From positions 38,299-102,298 of the forward strand of contig JABJAH010000003.1 in NCBI GenBank assembly GCA_018666155.1: a DNA stretch of 64,000 nt. The letters are read 5' to 3'. A program made the translations under genes and the position numbers. This DNA comes from Rhodospirillaceae bacterium. Lineage in GTDB: Bacteria > Pseudomonadota > Alphaproteobacteria > Rhodospirillales > Rhodospirillaceae. Positions 55,704-64,000 of the stretch are shown here, in pieces (within the stretch, counting starts at the first letter, position 1; each line of letters starts with the position of its first letter). The notes beneath the pieces were generated by a model. That model was not told where the DNA came from. It saw nothing but the letters and a program-made list of their open reading frames with translations, and made no database searches.

Positions 55704-57854
55704 GTGGGTGAACTCGTAGAACGGGATCGTCTATTTGATCCTGATATCACGGATGCTGAGACGTATATCCATGCGGCTGAACGGCCTGCATGGCTGTCCT
55801 GGATTAACGCTGAGTTTTCACGGCAAGCCCCAAACGCGGTTCTTTGGTGGCCGGCATGTTTGGCCATAGGTATTGGCCTATTCTTTTCACTTCCTGTTGA
55901 TCCACCGGTCTGGGTTGGAGGACCTGCGCTAATACTGGCCTCGGCGTTTCACATCTATTGCCGAACCCACGGACAAACGACGATTGCGGCCGTAACCTTT
56001 ATATTGGTCATGGCGGCATTGGGGTTCTGTGCTGCACAGATCCGAACTCACTCAGTCGCTGCACCCATCCTTTCGGAGGAACTTGGACCAACCAATGTCT
56101 CTGGCACGGTCATTCAGGTTGAGCCAATTGGAACAGCGTCAAGGATTACACTGGATCGATTAGCGCTCCCAACCCTAGAGCCAAATGAAACTCCGGAGCG
56201 CGTTCGCATTCGCATACCCGGCAGCCATGGCGCCCCTAAGGTTGGGCAGAGACTTTTGGTGCGCGCAATTGTTCGACCGCCCGGGAGGCCGGTGGCGCCG
56301 GGGGCCTTTGACTTTCAGCGTTACAGCTTTTTCAAGCAACTCGGTGGTGTCGGTTTCTCGGTTGGCCAATGGCGGTTGATAGACACGAAGGTTGCCAGCG
56401 AGGTGGAGTGGGCCGATCAAATCAATGGTTTGCGCGCAAGGGTCGGTGAAAGATTGGCGAAACAGCTACCGAATGAGTCGGGCGCGATAGCCCGCGCACT
56501 CGTTACCGGCGAGCGCAACGCAGTCCCAGAATCCTTGCAAGAAGCGTATCGGCGGGCGGGGCTCGCCCATATGCTCGCAATTTCGGGTCTACATATGAGT
56601 CTTATCGCCGGGCTCGCTTTCATTGCGCTGCGGTTCGGTGTCGCACTGATTGTTCCGGTCGCGGAGCGTTACAACACGAAGAAGTTTGCCGCTTTAGCGG
56701 CACTTGGAGCGGCGCTTTTTTATCTCGTTCTGTCGGGTGCAAACATTCCGGCACAACGGGCCTTCATTATGATCGGTGTCGTGTTCTTTGCAGTATTGAT
56801 AGACCGAACCGCGCTTTCGTTACGGACCCTGGCTTGGGCTGCAATGGTTGTTCTCCTCCTAAAGCCAGATGCCTTGGTGGGGGCGAGCTTCCAGCTTTCC
56901 TTTGCGGCGGTGATTGCCCTTATTACTGTCTATGAGCGCGTTCAACTGCGGTCCCGCCTATGGGATCGCTACGGCAATTTTCAGCCTTTTCGAGCCTTGC
57001 TGCTCTACGGATTTGCGGTGTTGGTCACTGATTTGATTGCGACGTCTGCAACGGCTCCATTTACCGCTTTTCACTTTCATCAAGTGCCAAGCTATTCGCT
57101 TTTGGCAAACCTCCTAGCCGTTCCCATTATGGGGCTGTGGATTATGCCTAGCGGTTTACTTGCACTTGTCCTGATGCCATTTGGCCTTGAAGGCTTTGCA
57201 TTGATTCCAATGGGCGCCGGCATTGATGCTGTCGATGCAATCGCTCGGTTTGTCGCGGACCTCCCAGGATCGACATTCACGACGCCACCGGCACAAGTTT
57301 GGGCGCTCGTCTGCATTGGTGTTGGTGGATTGGTCCTCTGCTTATGGCAGGGTTTTTTGCGATGGGTTGGTGTTCTGCTTCTGGTCGCCGGGTTGCTTCA
57401 GCCCTGGTATGACACCACGCCTAACATACTCATTAATGAGACCGCCGATGTTCTAGCGGTTAAGGGATCAGATGGGGCGTTGATCCTTTCACCGGGTCGC
57501 CGAGAGGGCTTTACCCGTGGTGTGTGGACTGAACTCTGGGGGCAGTCCGAAGAAACCTGGAAAGAAACGAAGGCCTTAACCTGCGATAGCGAGGCATGCA
57601 TTTACAGCGCTGAAGGTAAGACCGTATCGCTATCGTATTCCGATGCAGCGGTCTCTGAAGATTGCGGACGCGTCGATGTCATCGTCGCCAAAGTGCCATC
57701 GTGGCGGCTTTGTAAATCTGGGGTGAGGATTGATCGTTTCGATGTTTGGCGCCACGGCGCTCACGCTTTATGGATCGAACAGGATGATATCCGTATCAAA
57801 CGCGTTTCAGATTTCACAGGTCGGCGCATTTGGAATAAGCCGACCTGGCGGTAG
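55704..57854 (+). CDS. comEC: ComEC/Rec2-family DNA-uptake channel protein
   Basis: This polytopic inner-membrane protein, in competent bacteria, forms the channel for single-stranded DNA. The start is a GTG at 55704. The 716 residues have two early helices (about 48-110), then a DUF4131-type OB-like region (about 120-215), and the Competence domain (about 265-545). The latter has the conserved LAHMLAISGLHMSLIAGLAF, SGANIPAQRAFIMIG and GASFQLSFAAVIALI. The last 150 residues would normally hold a metallo-beta-lactamase domain, but no HxHxDH motif is present; what remains is degenerate and cysteine-containing. Other uptake genes are not in the window, so natural competence cannot be inferred. 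Confidence 0.92.
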   Translation: MGELVERDRLFDPDITDAETYIHAAERPAWLSWINAEFSRQAPNAVLWWPACLAIGIGLFFSLPVDPPVWVGGPALILASAFHIYCRTHGQTTIAAVTFILVMAALGFCAAQIRTHSVAAPILSEELGPTNVSGTVIQVEPIGTASRITLDRLALPTLEPNETPERVRIRIPGSHGAPKVGQRLLVRAIVRPPGRPVAPGAFDFQRYSFFKQLGGVGFSVGQWRLIDTKVASEVEWADQINGLRARVGERLAKQLPNESGAIARALVTGERNAVPESLQEAYRRAGLAHMLAISGLHMSLIAGLAFIALRFGVALIVPVAERYNTKKFAALAALGAALFYLVLSGANIPAQRAFIMIGVVFFAVLIDRTALSLRTLAWAAMVVLLLKPDALVGASFQLSFAAVIALITVYERVQLRSRLWDRYGNFQPFRALLLYGFAVLVTDLIATSATAPFTAFHFHQVPSYSLLANLLAVPIMGLWIMPSGLLALVLMPFGLEGFALIPMGAGIDAVDAIARFVADLPGSTFTTPPAQVWALVCIGVGGLVLCLWQGFLRWVGVLLLVAGLLQPWYDTTPNILINETADVLAVKGSDGALILSPGRREGFTRGVWTELWGQSEETWKETKALTCDSEACIYSAEGKTVSLSYSDAAVSEDCGRVDVIVAKVPSWRLCKSGVRIDRFDVWRHGAHALWIEQDDIRIKRVSDFTGRRIWNKPTWR

Positions 57855-57873
57855 GGATATTTGAGCTAGTCGC

Positions 57874-58563
57874 TCAATACTGGCGCAAGAGACCGACAAG
57901 CTTACCCTGCACTTTGACCCGGTCAGCACCAAAGATCTGAATTTCGTGTTCGGCGTTTGCGGGTTCTAGGGCTATGGATTCCCCTTTGCGACGGAGACGC
58001 TTGAGTGTTGCCTCTTCGTCATCAACCAAGGCTACGACGATGGCACCGTTGTCTGCGCTGTCACTCTGCTGAATGATAACCGTGTCACCATCCAGAATAC
58101 CGGCGTCGATCATTGAATCACCTTCAATGGTCAAGGCATAGTGATCGCCATTGCCCAGCATTGAGGGCGGCACACCAATATGTTCCGAGGGGTTCTGAAG
58201 CGCTTCGATGGGCAAACCGGCAGCGATTTTTCCATAAAGGGGAAGCTGAACGGCCTCATCGCTATCATTGGCGGGAGCAGCAGCCAATTTTCCGAACTTA
58301 CCCGCAATGACATTCGAAGGTGCCGAATCGTCGGCATCGGCCCCTACGTTCTCTGGAAGTTTTACCACTTCAAGCGCGCGAGCCCGGTGGGGCAGGCGGC
58401 GAAGAAATCCGCGTTCCTCTAAGGCCGTGATCAACCGGTGAATCCCTGACTTGGACTTGAGGTCGAGGGCCAACTTCATCTCATCGAAAGACGGAGCGAC
58501 CCCATCGCTCTGCATGCGCTCGTGGATGAACGTCAGTAATTGATGTTGTTTTTTAGTGAGCAC
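57874..58563 (-). CDS. lexA: LexA repressor
   Basis: LexA is the SOS-response repressor and autoprotease. The start is a GTG at 58563, with GGGAG seven bases upstream, giving the typical [14 protein letters not shown]-terminus. The winged-helix DNA-binding domain covers residues 1-68. The cleavage site is Ala115-Gly116 in GKIAAGLP. The catalytic dyad is Ser150 ([10 protein letters not shown]) and Lys188 (EATLKRL). At 229 residues it has the alphaproteobacterial length, with a linker of about 40 residues. Its own promoter carries LexA operators, so it is autoregulated. It converges with comEC, leaving 19 bases that include a small hairpin (TTGAGC/GCTCAA at 57861-57877). Confidence 0.97.
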   Translation of the reverse strand: MLTKKQHQLLTFIHERMQSDGVAPSFDEMKLALDLKSKSGIHRLITALEERGFLRRLPHRARALEVVKLPENVGADADDSAPSNVIAGKFGKLAAAPANDSDEAVQLPLYGKIAAGLPIEALQNPSEHIGVPPSMLGNGDHYALTIEGDSMIDAGILDGDTVIIQQSDSADNGAIVVALVDDEEATLKRLRRKGESIALEPANAEHEIQIFGADRVKVQGKLVGLLRQY

Positions 58564-58582
58564 GGGTGCTCTCCCTCATGCA

Positions 58583-58597
58583 GAACAAAGTAGAAAC
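58583..58597. promoter_or_regulatory. Second, imperfect LexA box
   Basis: The plus strand reads GAAC-N7-AAAC, one base off the alphaproteobacterial direct-repeat operator. Together with the perfect box 8 bases away, it forms an inverted arrangement sharing AAAGTAGAA / TTCTACTTT. It lies between the promoter and the lexA start and could strengthen repression. Confidence 0.5.
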
Positions 58598-58604
58598 ACC
58601 CAAT

Positions 58605-58619
58605 GTTCTACTTTAGTTC
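58605..58619 (-). promoter_or_regulatory. LexA operator (SOS box) of lexA
   Basis: The site is a perfect GTTC-N7-GTTC direct repeat on the plus strand (GAAC-N7-GAAC on the minus strand), the operator known for LexA in Alphaproteobacteria. It covers the predicted -10 element of the lexA promoter, so binding would block transcription and give autoregulation. Confidence 0.9.
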
Positions 58620-58633
58620 CTTTTTTTGGTCAA
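58605..58633 (-). promoter_or_regulatory. lexA promoter, -35/-10
   Basis: On the minus strand TTGACC (58633-58628) is followed after exactly 17 bases by TAGAAC (58610-58605). This is a good sigma-70 match at -35 and a moderate one at -10. The -10 element is embedded in the SOS box. Confidence 0.65.
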
Positions 58634-58701
58634 GCGCCTTCGGGACGAGGCGACCAATGGGTATGAGTGGGCTGTCTGTCAGTATATGAACACCATGATT
58701 T

Positions 58702-58719
58702 TAGAGAGCGGAGTCTCTA
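58702..58719. promoter_or_regulatory. Inverted repeat before the amber-interrupted gene, possible operator
   Basis: The repeat TAGAGA-N6-TCTCTA stands about 60 bases before the start at 58782 and about 140 bases behind the lexA start. It has no T-run and is too short to be a terminator, so an operator is possible. Nothing else supports that role. Confidence 0.25.
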
Positions 58720-58781
58720 TTGATAAATTCCCTTAATAGATGTAACGAAACGCCAGTATTCATATTGTTTTCGGAGGGGAA

Positions 58782-59981
58782 ATGGACAATTTTTCTAAAA
58801 TCAGTTTCGTCGCTGGTATTGTGGTTGCAGCGACAATTGCGCTCTCAACGGGAGACGCAAGTGCCAAGATGAAGGCGAAGTATTATAAATAGTGCTACGC
58901 GGCGGTGGAGCAGACTCGCGTGATGATCCCTGAGCCTAAGGCGGATGTCTCTGGCTCGGCTAGCAAACTCGGGGCAGCTGCTGGAGCGCTCGGCAAAATT
59001 GGCGGCTTCGGTGGATTTGGCGGTCTGGGCAAGGTGGCGCAAACGGCTGCGACAGTTCAGCAATACTCAGGCTATGTCGCGTCGGCAGCCGAGCTCACCG
59101 AGAAGATGCAGTCGAATTATCCGGACCCCGCTGATCGCATCTTGGCGTACGGTGAACAATTGGATGACGATGCCAATAACATTCAGACTGGGTCCGAAGG
59201 CTTAGAAACAGCCCAGCAATGTTACGACAATGCATATAGCCAGCTTGTCGCCGACTTCGCCGCAGGCAGTATAAAAAAGAGAGATGCCAAAAAGCGTCAC
59301 AAGGAAATTCAGAAAGGCATGATTGAAATCAGTGATGTACTTGCTGACGCGCAAAGTGTCATGGACACGAATCTGCAGAATTATAATGAAGCGTTGACGA
59401 CGGAGACGACGGGCATGGGCCTTAATCTCGGCGACCTCGTGCAAGCGGCGTCGTTGGCGAAAGGCGTCGCTGGTTCTAGCGGTATCGCTGGCGTTGGCGG
59501 TTGTAGTGGTGATCTCGCGACATGTGCGCGGCGAGAGGCCGCCCTTCGTGCACGGGCCGCTGGTGGATGGGGCGGGCTCTACACCGCCAACGACCCTATG
59601 GGTGCGGCACCGACACCACCGGCTGGCATGTCGTATTCACAATTCGGCATCATGAATGACTTTGCAATGATGGGAAATATGGGTGCTGTCAGTAGCCTCG
59701 GGAGCAGTGCACTGGTTTCGGGTGGATCTCGGGCGACGATTGGATCCCTACAATCCGCAATCAACAATCGGAATGACCCGAAATCAGAAACGGCACCTGC
59801 GGCTAGCCCATTCCAGGATGGAGAACTCGCGCAGGCTCCGGTGTCACAGCAAATGATGTCGAGTCTTAGGACTGCAGGTATGAGCAGTGAGAAATTCATG
59901 GAGAGCTATGGCCAAGTGGCGCTGACGACACAGCGTCAATTTGAAGTGTCTTCAAAGGTAGAACAGAAAGCCGGCTGGTAA
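58782..59981 (+). pseudogene. Secreted protein gene of unknown function interrupted by an in-frame TAG codon
   Basis: An ATG at 58782 with a GGAGGGG ribosome-binding site begins a clear signal peptide (KISFVAGIVVAATIALSTG, then DASA). The frame then meets TAG at 58890-58892 (codon 37). It continues open in the same frame for 362 more codons to a TAA at 59981. The downstream part could start only at a GTG (58905) with no ribosome-binding site and would lack the signal peptide. The most likely intact form is therefore a 399-residue exported protein in which one codon, perhaps CAG, became TAG. After the signal it has a Gly-rich stretch (GGFGGFGGLGKV), a charged helical region (KKRDAKKRHKEIQKGM) and a Gly/Ala/Met-rich C-terminal half. 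I recognise no domain. Readthrough or a sequencing error are alternatives. Confidence 0.65.
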
Positions 59982-60003
59982 CCGCGATACCGTCGCCAAC
60001 AAG

Positions 60004-61206
60004 TTAAAGGAGGCCGTCTAGGGGAAGCACCGGGACGGCCTCACCTAATTTAGAGGCTGGTGCACCGATGGGACGGACGATCAGGGCATCTGAATTTGCC
60101 AGTGCACCCATCATACTGGAGTCCTGAGCGAAGATGGGAGTTGCCGTAAGGCTGCCATCTTCGTCGTGAGAGAGGACGGCGCGCATATAGTCTTCGCGTC
60201 CTCCGTTCGCATTCACGTCCGCGCCCAAAGTAGCTAGCCGCGTTATTGGCGCATCTCCAGGAAGCCCCTGGAGGCGATCAATGGCGGGGCCGAGAAAAAG
60301 CAGCGCACAGACGAGCGCGGAAACAGGGTTGCCGGGTAGCCCTAGCATTGGCGTGTCATCCAGATGCCCAAACATCAGTGGTTTTCCGGGGCGCATCGCA
60401 ATCTTATGAAACCCGACATCAAGTCCGGCGTTATCAAAAGCTTTGCGCACCAAATCACGATCACCAACGGACACGCCACCGGAGGTTACTATGAGATCGG
60501 CGCTCTTGGCCGCTTCGGCAATGGCAGTCAGTGCATCTTCGTCATCTTTGACAACACCGAGATGGACCGGAACGCCGCCTCTGGCTTTTACGAAAGACGA
60601 GAGCGCAGGGCCATTGGCACTGACAATCTGTGAAGAGGATCGTGGTTCTCCTGGAAGCACGATTTCATCACCGGTGGATACGATGGCAACACGAGGGCGC
60701 CGATAAACTTGAAGCCACGGTCGATCACCTGCTGCAAGTAAACCAATATGGCGAGCGGACAAGCGGAGAGGGGAGATCAGTAATGTGTCCCCAATATTAA
60801 AGTCCTGCGCCTTTGGACGAATATGACGTCCAGGCTCAATTTCTTTGACCGTAATCGTATCTCCATCACGATCGACATCTTCTTGAATTACAACCGTATC
60901 GGCTCCGCTTGGCAGATGTGCGCCAGTGAATATGCGAACCGCTTGCCCATCCTCCATTTTGCCTTCAAATGGGTGCCCGGCGGCTGACTCTCCGATGACA
61001 GACAATGTGCCAGGAACGGTCGGAATATTTTCAGCCCGCACGGCGTACCCATCCATGGCGGAAACCGTATGAGCGGGGTGGGCAATCCGTGCGTCGGGGT
61101 TTTCCGCCAGGACTCTGTTTAAAGAGTCAGACAGGGACACGGTCTCTGTTCCGATAGGGGTAATTCCGTCTCTGACGAGGCTTTGAGCCTGTGCAACGGA
61201 AATCAT
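60004..61206 (-). CDS. moeA: Molybdopterin molybdenumtransferase (MoeA)
   Basis: MoeA inserts molybdate into adenylylated molybdopterin to complete the molybdenum cofactor. The 400-residue protein, started at the ATG at 61206, has ARIAHPAHTVSAMDGYAVRA and FTGAHLPSGADTVVIQEDV in domain II. The catalytic domain has RVAIVSTGDEIV, TSGGVSVGDRDLVRKAF and MRPGKPLMFG with LGLPGNPVSALV, and a C-terminal beta-barrel follows. Its ATG shares one base with the moaC stop (TGATG), so the two are co-translated. A GTG one codon earlier is also possible. Confidence 0.96.
   Translation of the reverse strand: MISVAQAQSLVRDGITPIGTETVSLSDSLNRVLAENPDARIAHPAHTVSAMDGYAVRAENIPTVPGTLSVIGESAAGHPFEGKMEDGQAVRIFTGAHLPSGADTVVIQEDVDRDGDTITVKEIEPGRHIRPKAQDFNIGDTLLISPLRLSARHIGLLAAGDRPWLQVYRRPRVAIVSTGDEIVLPGEPRSSSQIVSANGPALSSFVKARGGVPVHLGVVKDDEDALTAIAEAAKSADLIVTSGGVSVGDRDLVRKAFDNAGLDVGFHKIAMRPGKPLMFGHLDDTPMLGLPGNPVSALVCALLFLGPAIDRLQGLPGDAPITRLATLGADVNANGGREDYMRAVLSHDEDGSLTATPIFAQDSSMMGALANSDALIVRPIGAPASKLGEAVPVLPLDGLL
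60010..60042. terminator. Possible hairpin terminator at the 3' end of moeA
   Basis: A perfect 9-base inverted repeat, GAGGCCGTC (60010-60018) with GACGGCCTC (60034-60042), has a 15-base loop. It falls within the last codons of moeA and just after the convergent amber-interrupted gene. The following bases on either strand contain only three Ts in a row, so intrinsic termination would be weak. Confidence 0.3.
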
Positions 61207-61697
61207 CACTTAGCCTCGTATGTACCTGATTTGCCACCAGTCTTCTTGACCAAGTGTATGTCGGTCAATTGCATGCCCTTGTCGATTGCTTTGCACATGT
61301 CGTAGACCGTTAACGCTGCGACGGAGACAGCCGTTAAGGCTTCCATCTCAACCCCAGTTTTCCCGGTGATCTTTGCGGTCGCAGTAATATCGACGGCGTT
61401 TCTATCCGGATCGCACGCAAGCTCGACTTTCACCGATGACAAGGCCAGTGGGTGACAGAGTGGGATTAGGTCGGCCGTATGTTTAGCGGCCATGATGCCG
61501 GCTAGCTGTGCGACAGAGAGAACATCGCCCTTTTTAATGCCGTCGCCCATGATTGCAGCGAGTGTGTCCGGTTGCATCAAAACAGACCCAGCGGCGATCG
61601 CTTCTCGTGTCGTGTTTTCTTTGTCGGTGACATCGACCATCACGGCGTTGCCAGCGGCATCGAAATGGGTGAGGCCAGATTGTGAGTCGGTACTCAT
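61206..61697 (-). CDS. moaC: Cyclic pyranopterin monophosphate synthase (MoaC)
   Basis: MoaC converts the MoaA product 3',8-cyclo-7,8-dihydro-GTP to cyclic pyranopterin monophosphate, the first intermediate of molybdenum cofactor synthesis. The 163-residue protein has [37 protein letters not shown] carries the active-site His and Lys region. [20 protein letters not shown] and a C-terminal [13 protein letters not shown] loop follow. No moaA or moaB is in the window. It sits one base behind trpC, a grouping of tryptophan and cofactor genes usual in Alphaproteobacteria. Confidence 0.97.
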   Translation of the reverse strand: MSTDSQSGLTHFDAAGNAVMVDVTDKENTTREAIAAGSVLMQPDTLAAIMGDGIKKGDVLSVAQLAGIMAAKHTADLIPLCHPLALSSVKVELACDPDRNAVDITATAKITGKTGVEMEALTAVSVAALTVYDMCKAIDKGMQLTDIHLVKKTGGKSGTYEAK

Positions 61698-61698
61698 G

Positions 61699-62511
61699 TT
61701 ACGCCGCCGTTGTTGCTGGGACAGGGTTGGCTAATAGGGCGCGCGTTGCGGATTCCACATCTTCATGCCGCATAAGCGACTCTCCGACAAGGAACCGGCG
61801 AGCGCCCGACGCGGCAAGCCGCTTAAAATCGGACGAAGATTTCAACCCACTTTCTGCGACGAACACGCGGTCCGCCGGTAAACGTGCGGCAAGACGTTCC
61901 GTCGTGCCCAAGTCTACCTCTAGGGTTTTAAGGTTGCGGTTGTTGATGCCGATTAACGGTGACCTCAGCGCGAATGCACGGTCTAATTCTGCTTCATCAT
62001 GGACTTCGATTAAAACATCCATGCCATAGTCAAAGGCACAGGCTTCAAGTTCCAACGCTTGGCAATCGGACAAGCAAGCCATAATTAAAAGAATACAATC
62101 GGCGTTAATCGCACGAGCTTCGACAACTTGATACGGGTCAAGCATGAAGTCCTTGCGCAAGACAGGTAATGCGCAGGCCTCGCGTGCTGATCTCAAATAG
62201 TCGTCCGATCCTTGAAAGTTTTCACTCTCTGTCAGGATGGAAAGGCAAGTTGCGCCGCCCGCTTCATAGGCTTGAGCGAGAGAGGGTGGATCGAAATCTT
62301 GACGGATGAGACCTGCAGACGGAGACGCCTTCTTAATTTCGGCGATGAGGCCGTATCCATTAATAGCAGCACGAGATAAGGCGAGGCCAAAACCGCGCAC
62401 GGGGGATGCCGAACGCGCGATTGCGTCGACGTCGCTAATCGGAGTTTCGAGCATCACCTTTTCGTAGAGCGTGCGCCGGGCGTCACAAATTTTGTCGAGT
62501 ACGTTGCTCAC
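61699..62511 (-). CDS. trpC: Indole-3-glycerol-phosphate synthase (TrpC)
   Basis: TrpC closes the indole ring in tryptophan synthesis from CdRP. The 270-residue TIM-barrel protein is monofunctional (no fused TrpF). It has [53 protein letters not shown] with the catalytic Lys, [16 protein letters not shown] and [12 protein letters not shown]. The start is a GTG at 62511 that overlaps the trpD stop by four bases (GTGA). trpG, trpD and trpC are thus in one transcription unit running leftward from the window edge. Confidence 0.97.
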   Translation of the reverse strand: MSNVLDKICDARRTLYEKVMLETPISDVDAIARSASPVRGFGLALSRAAINGYGLIAEIKKASPSAGLIRQDFDPPSLAQAYEAGGATCLSILTESENFQGSDDYLRSAREACALPVLRKDFMLDPYQVVEARAINADCILLIMACLSDCQALELEACAFDYGMDVLIEVHDEAELDRAFALRSPLIGINNRNLKTLEVDLGTTERLAARLPADRVFVAESGLKSSSDFKRLAASGARRFLVGESLMRHEDVESATRALLANPVPATTAA

Positions 62512-63530
62512 GGGGATTCGCTTCGAGTGATCGCACCAAACTTGGCGAGCGTTGCCTTCGCATCGCCGCTGTCGATGGCGGCGGCTGCAAGGTCAACGCC
62601 GGCTTTAAGATCATTGACCTTATCCGCAACGATAAGCGCTGCAGCTGAATTCAACAGAACAATATCGCGATATGCACCCGGCGTACCGTCGAGTAAGGCG
62701 GTCAAAGCTTTGGCATTGTCCTTTGGATCGCCGCCTTTGAGCGACGACGCTTCGTGGAGCGAAAGCCCAGCGTCTTGTGGCGCAATTTCAAAGGTCGACA
62801 CGATGCCGTCCTTGAGTTCCGCGACAGTAGAGGAGCCAGTGACCGTTAATTCATCGAGGCCGTCGGAGCCATGAACAACCCACGCGCGTTCGGACCCGAG
62901 TGCTTTCAGTGTCTCCGCCATCGGCTTGACCCAGTCCGCGGCAAATACTCCGAGCAATTGTCGTTTTGCGCCAGCTGGATTTGACAGCGGGCCCAGTAAA
63001 TTAAATAACGTGCGTATGCCGAGTTCCGCCCGAACTGGACCGACGTGTTTCATTGCGCTGTGGTGTTTTTGCGCGAAAAGAAATCCAATGTTTGTTTCTG
63101 CGATGGCACGCTCGACTAGGTCCGGAGTGGCATCGAGATTGACCCCGAGGGCCTCAAGCACATCTGCGGTGCCTGATTTTGATGAGGCCTTGCGGTTGCC
63201 ATGCTTTGCGACAGGAACGCCGCACGCGGCAACGACGATGGCAACTGCGGTGGAAATATTGACGGTTCCAGACGCATCTCCGCCTGTACCGCAGGTATCA
63301 ATGGCTCCGGCGGGTGCTTTTACGGGAAGGGCTTTGGCGCGCATGATCCGCGCCGCGCCGGTGATTTCTGCAACGGTTTCGCCGCGCACAGCGAGCGCGG
63401 TCAAAAAGCTAGCAATCTGAACCGGTGACGCGTCACCAGACATAATGATTTCGAAGGCCGCCTCAGCTTCAGATTCTGTCAGCGATTTCCCGGTAACGGC
63501 GGTCGCGATGAAAGGGTTGAGGCTGGCCAT
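62508..63530 (-). CDS. trpD: Anthranilate phosphoribosyltransferase (TrpD)
   Basis: TrpD transfers the phosphoribosyl group of PRPP to anthranilate. The 340-residue protein has the PRPP-binding GTGGDASGTVNIST near residue 80. KHGNRKASSKSGTADVLEAL and HVGPVRAELGIRTLFNLLGP follow, then the WVVHGSDGLDELTVTGSSTV segment. The N-terminal helical bundle is normal, with LTESEAEAAFEIIMSGDASP. It is separate from trpG, which lies 9 bases upstream. It overlaps trpC by 4 bases. Confidence 0.97.
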   Translation of the reverse strand: MASLNPFIATAVTGKSLTESEAEAAFEIIMSGDASPVQIASFLTALAVRGETVAEITGAARIMRAKALPVKAPAGAIDTCGTGGDASGTVNISTAVAIVVAACGVPVAKHGNRKASSKSGTADVLEALGVNLDATPDLVERAIAETNIGFLFAQKHHSAMKHVGPVRAELGIRTLFNLLGPLSNPAGAKRQLLGVFAADWVKPMAETLKALGSERAWVVHGSDGLDELTVTGSSTVAELKDGIVSTFEIAPQDAGLSLHEASSLKGGDPKDNAKALTALLDGTPGAYRDIVLLNSAAALIVADKVNDLKAGVDLAAAAIDSGDAKATLAKFGAITRSESP

Positions 63531-63539
63531 CTGAATCCC

Positions 63540-64000
63540 CTATGCAGCGATGGATCGGTCAGGGATGTCTGGAGCGTCGAGACCGGTAGTGCGCAAGAAA
63601 TTGCGTAGGACGCGATGACCAAATTGAGACGCGATGCTCTCGGGGTGAAATTGAACGCCGGTAATTGGCAAGGACCTATGGGCTAGGCCCATGATTAAAC
63701 CATCGTCGGTTTCCGCCGTGATCTCTAAGACGTCGGGCAAGCTTTCGCGGTCAACGATCAGGGAATGATACCGGGTCGTAGTGAAGGGTGAGGGGATATC
63801 TGTAAACATTGTGTGGTCACGATGGCTGACGGCGCTGGTCTTGCCATGCATCGGTGAGGGCGCACGGATAACCTTACCGCCAAACGCTTGGCCGATACTC
63901 TGATGTCCAAGGCATACCCCGAATAGCGGGAGCTCGGTATCTGCAGCCGCCGAGACGAGGTCTAGGCAAATGCCGGCACGATCCGGATCGCAGGGCCCCG
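63540..64000 (-). CDS. trpG: Anthranilate synthase glutamine amidotransferase (TrpG), 5' end cut by the window
   Basis: TrpG supplies ammonia from glutamine to anthranilate synthase. The frame is open on the minus strand from the right edge, so only the C-terminal 153 or so of about 195 residues are present. The class I amidotransferase elements are visible: [15 protein letters not shown] near the edge, the nucleophile cysteine in [29 protein letters not shown], and [14 protein letters not shown] with the catalytic His and Glu. An in-frame ATG at 63851 is not the start because the conserved nucleophile region is upstream of it. trpE is presumably further out or elsewhere. Confidence 0.96.
   Translation of the reverse strand, partial: GPCDPDRAGICLDLVSAAADTELPLFGVCLGHQSIGQAFGGKVIRAPSPMHGKTSAVSHRDHTMFTDIPSPFTTTRYHSLIVDRESLPDVLEITAETDDGLIMGLAHRSLPITGVQFHPESIASQFGHRVLRNFLRTTGLDAPDIPDRSIAA

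Noticed and set aside
58890..58892. TAG read as pyrrolysine
   Set aside because: No pyl gene or suppressor tRNA is visible in the window, and the protein is no methylamine methyltransferase; a nonsense mutation or sequencing error is simpler.

Overview
The window looks like one contiguous stretch of an alphaproteobacterial chromosome, most like the Rhodospirillales. This is inferred from gene order and protein types, not from a database match. The main signs are: the order nuo-birA-coaX-rnj-mce ... proS-lolC-lolD-dnaE; the order rpsB-tsf-pyrH-frr-uppS-cdsA-dxr-rseP-bamA-skp-lpxD-fabZ-lpxA-lpxI-lpxB followed by gltA, gltX, comEC, lexA, moeA-moaC and trpC-trpD-trpG; a short prolyl-tRNA synthetase without the editing insertion; and a lexA promoter carrying a GTTC-N7-GTTC operator. 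Lipid A genes and bamA show a Gram-negative envelope. I saw no rRNA, tRNA, CRISPR array, transposase, integrase or phage gene.

Layout. 1-10703: the distal part of the complex I operon, nuoF (cut by the left edge) to nuoN. 10717-14350: birA, coaX, rnj and mce follow on the same strand. 14351-26777: an accessory block that interrupts an otherwise conserved order. It holds an A+T-rich membrane protein, a TonB-dependent receptor, a small secreted protein, two overlapping thiamine-diphosphate enzymes, a lone TRAP-type binding protein, and a signalling set (PAS hybrid histidine kinase, receiver-EAL protein, single-domain receiver). 27047-35322: proS, lolC, lolD, a Sel1-repeat protein, a periplasmic copper chaperone and dnaE. 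35444-37285: three exported proteins of uncertain role, including an alpha/beta-hydrolase fold protein that lacks two of its three usual catalytic residues. 37451-52259: translation, isoprenoid, phospholipid, outer-membrane assembly and lipid A genes, all on the plus strand. 52256-58563: an orphan flagellar-rod-like protein, gltA, gltX, comEC and lexA. 58782-59981: a secreted-protein gene interrupted by an in-frame amber codon. 60004-64000: moeA, moaC, trpC, trpD and trpG (cut by the right edge) on the minus strand.

How it fits together. Most of the window is housekeeping. Complex I feeds the respiratory chain and citrate synthase feeds the TCA cycle. dxr and uppS supply undecaprenyl diphosphate for the cell wall, and cdsA supplies CDP-diacylglycerol. 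RseP, BamA, Skp, LpxD/A/I/B, FabZ and LolC/D build the outer membrane. Translational coupling is widespread, with many start/stop overlaps of 1, 4 or 8 bases. No stretch longer than about 300 bases is without a gene. The larger gaps hold a convergent terminator (14946-14977), a terminator between tsf and pyrH (39581-39606), the gltA terminator (52651-52683), a possible DnaA-box dyad before dnaE (31758-31778), a folded rpsB leader (37354-37427) and the SOS-regulated lexA promoter (58583-58633). I saw no convincing new multi-gene defence or mobile system. The most unusual items are the amber-interrupted secreted gene, the Tat-exported hydrolase-like protein with a His in place of the Ser nucleophile, and the histone-H1-like tail on ribosomal protein S2.
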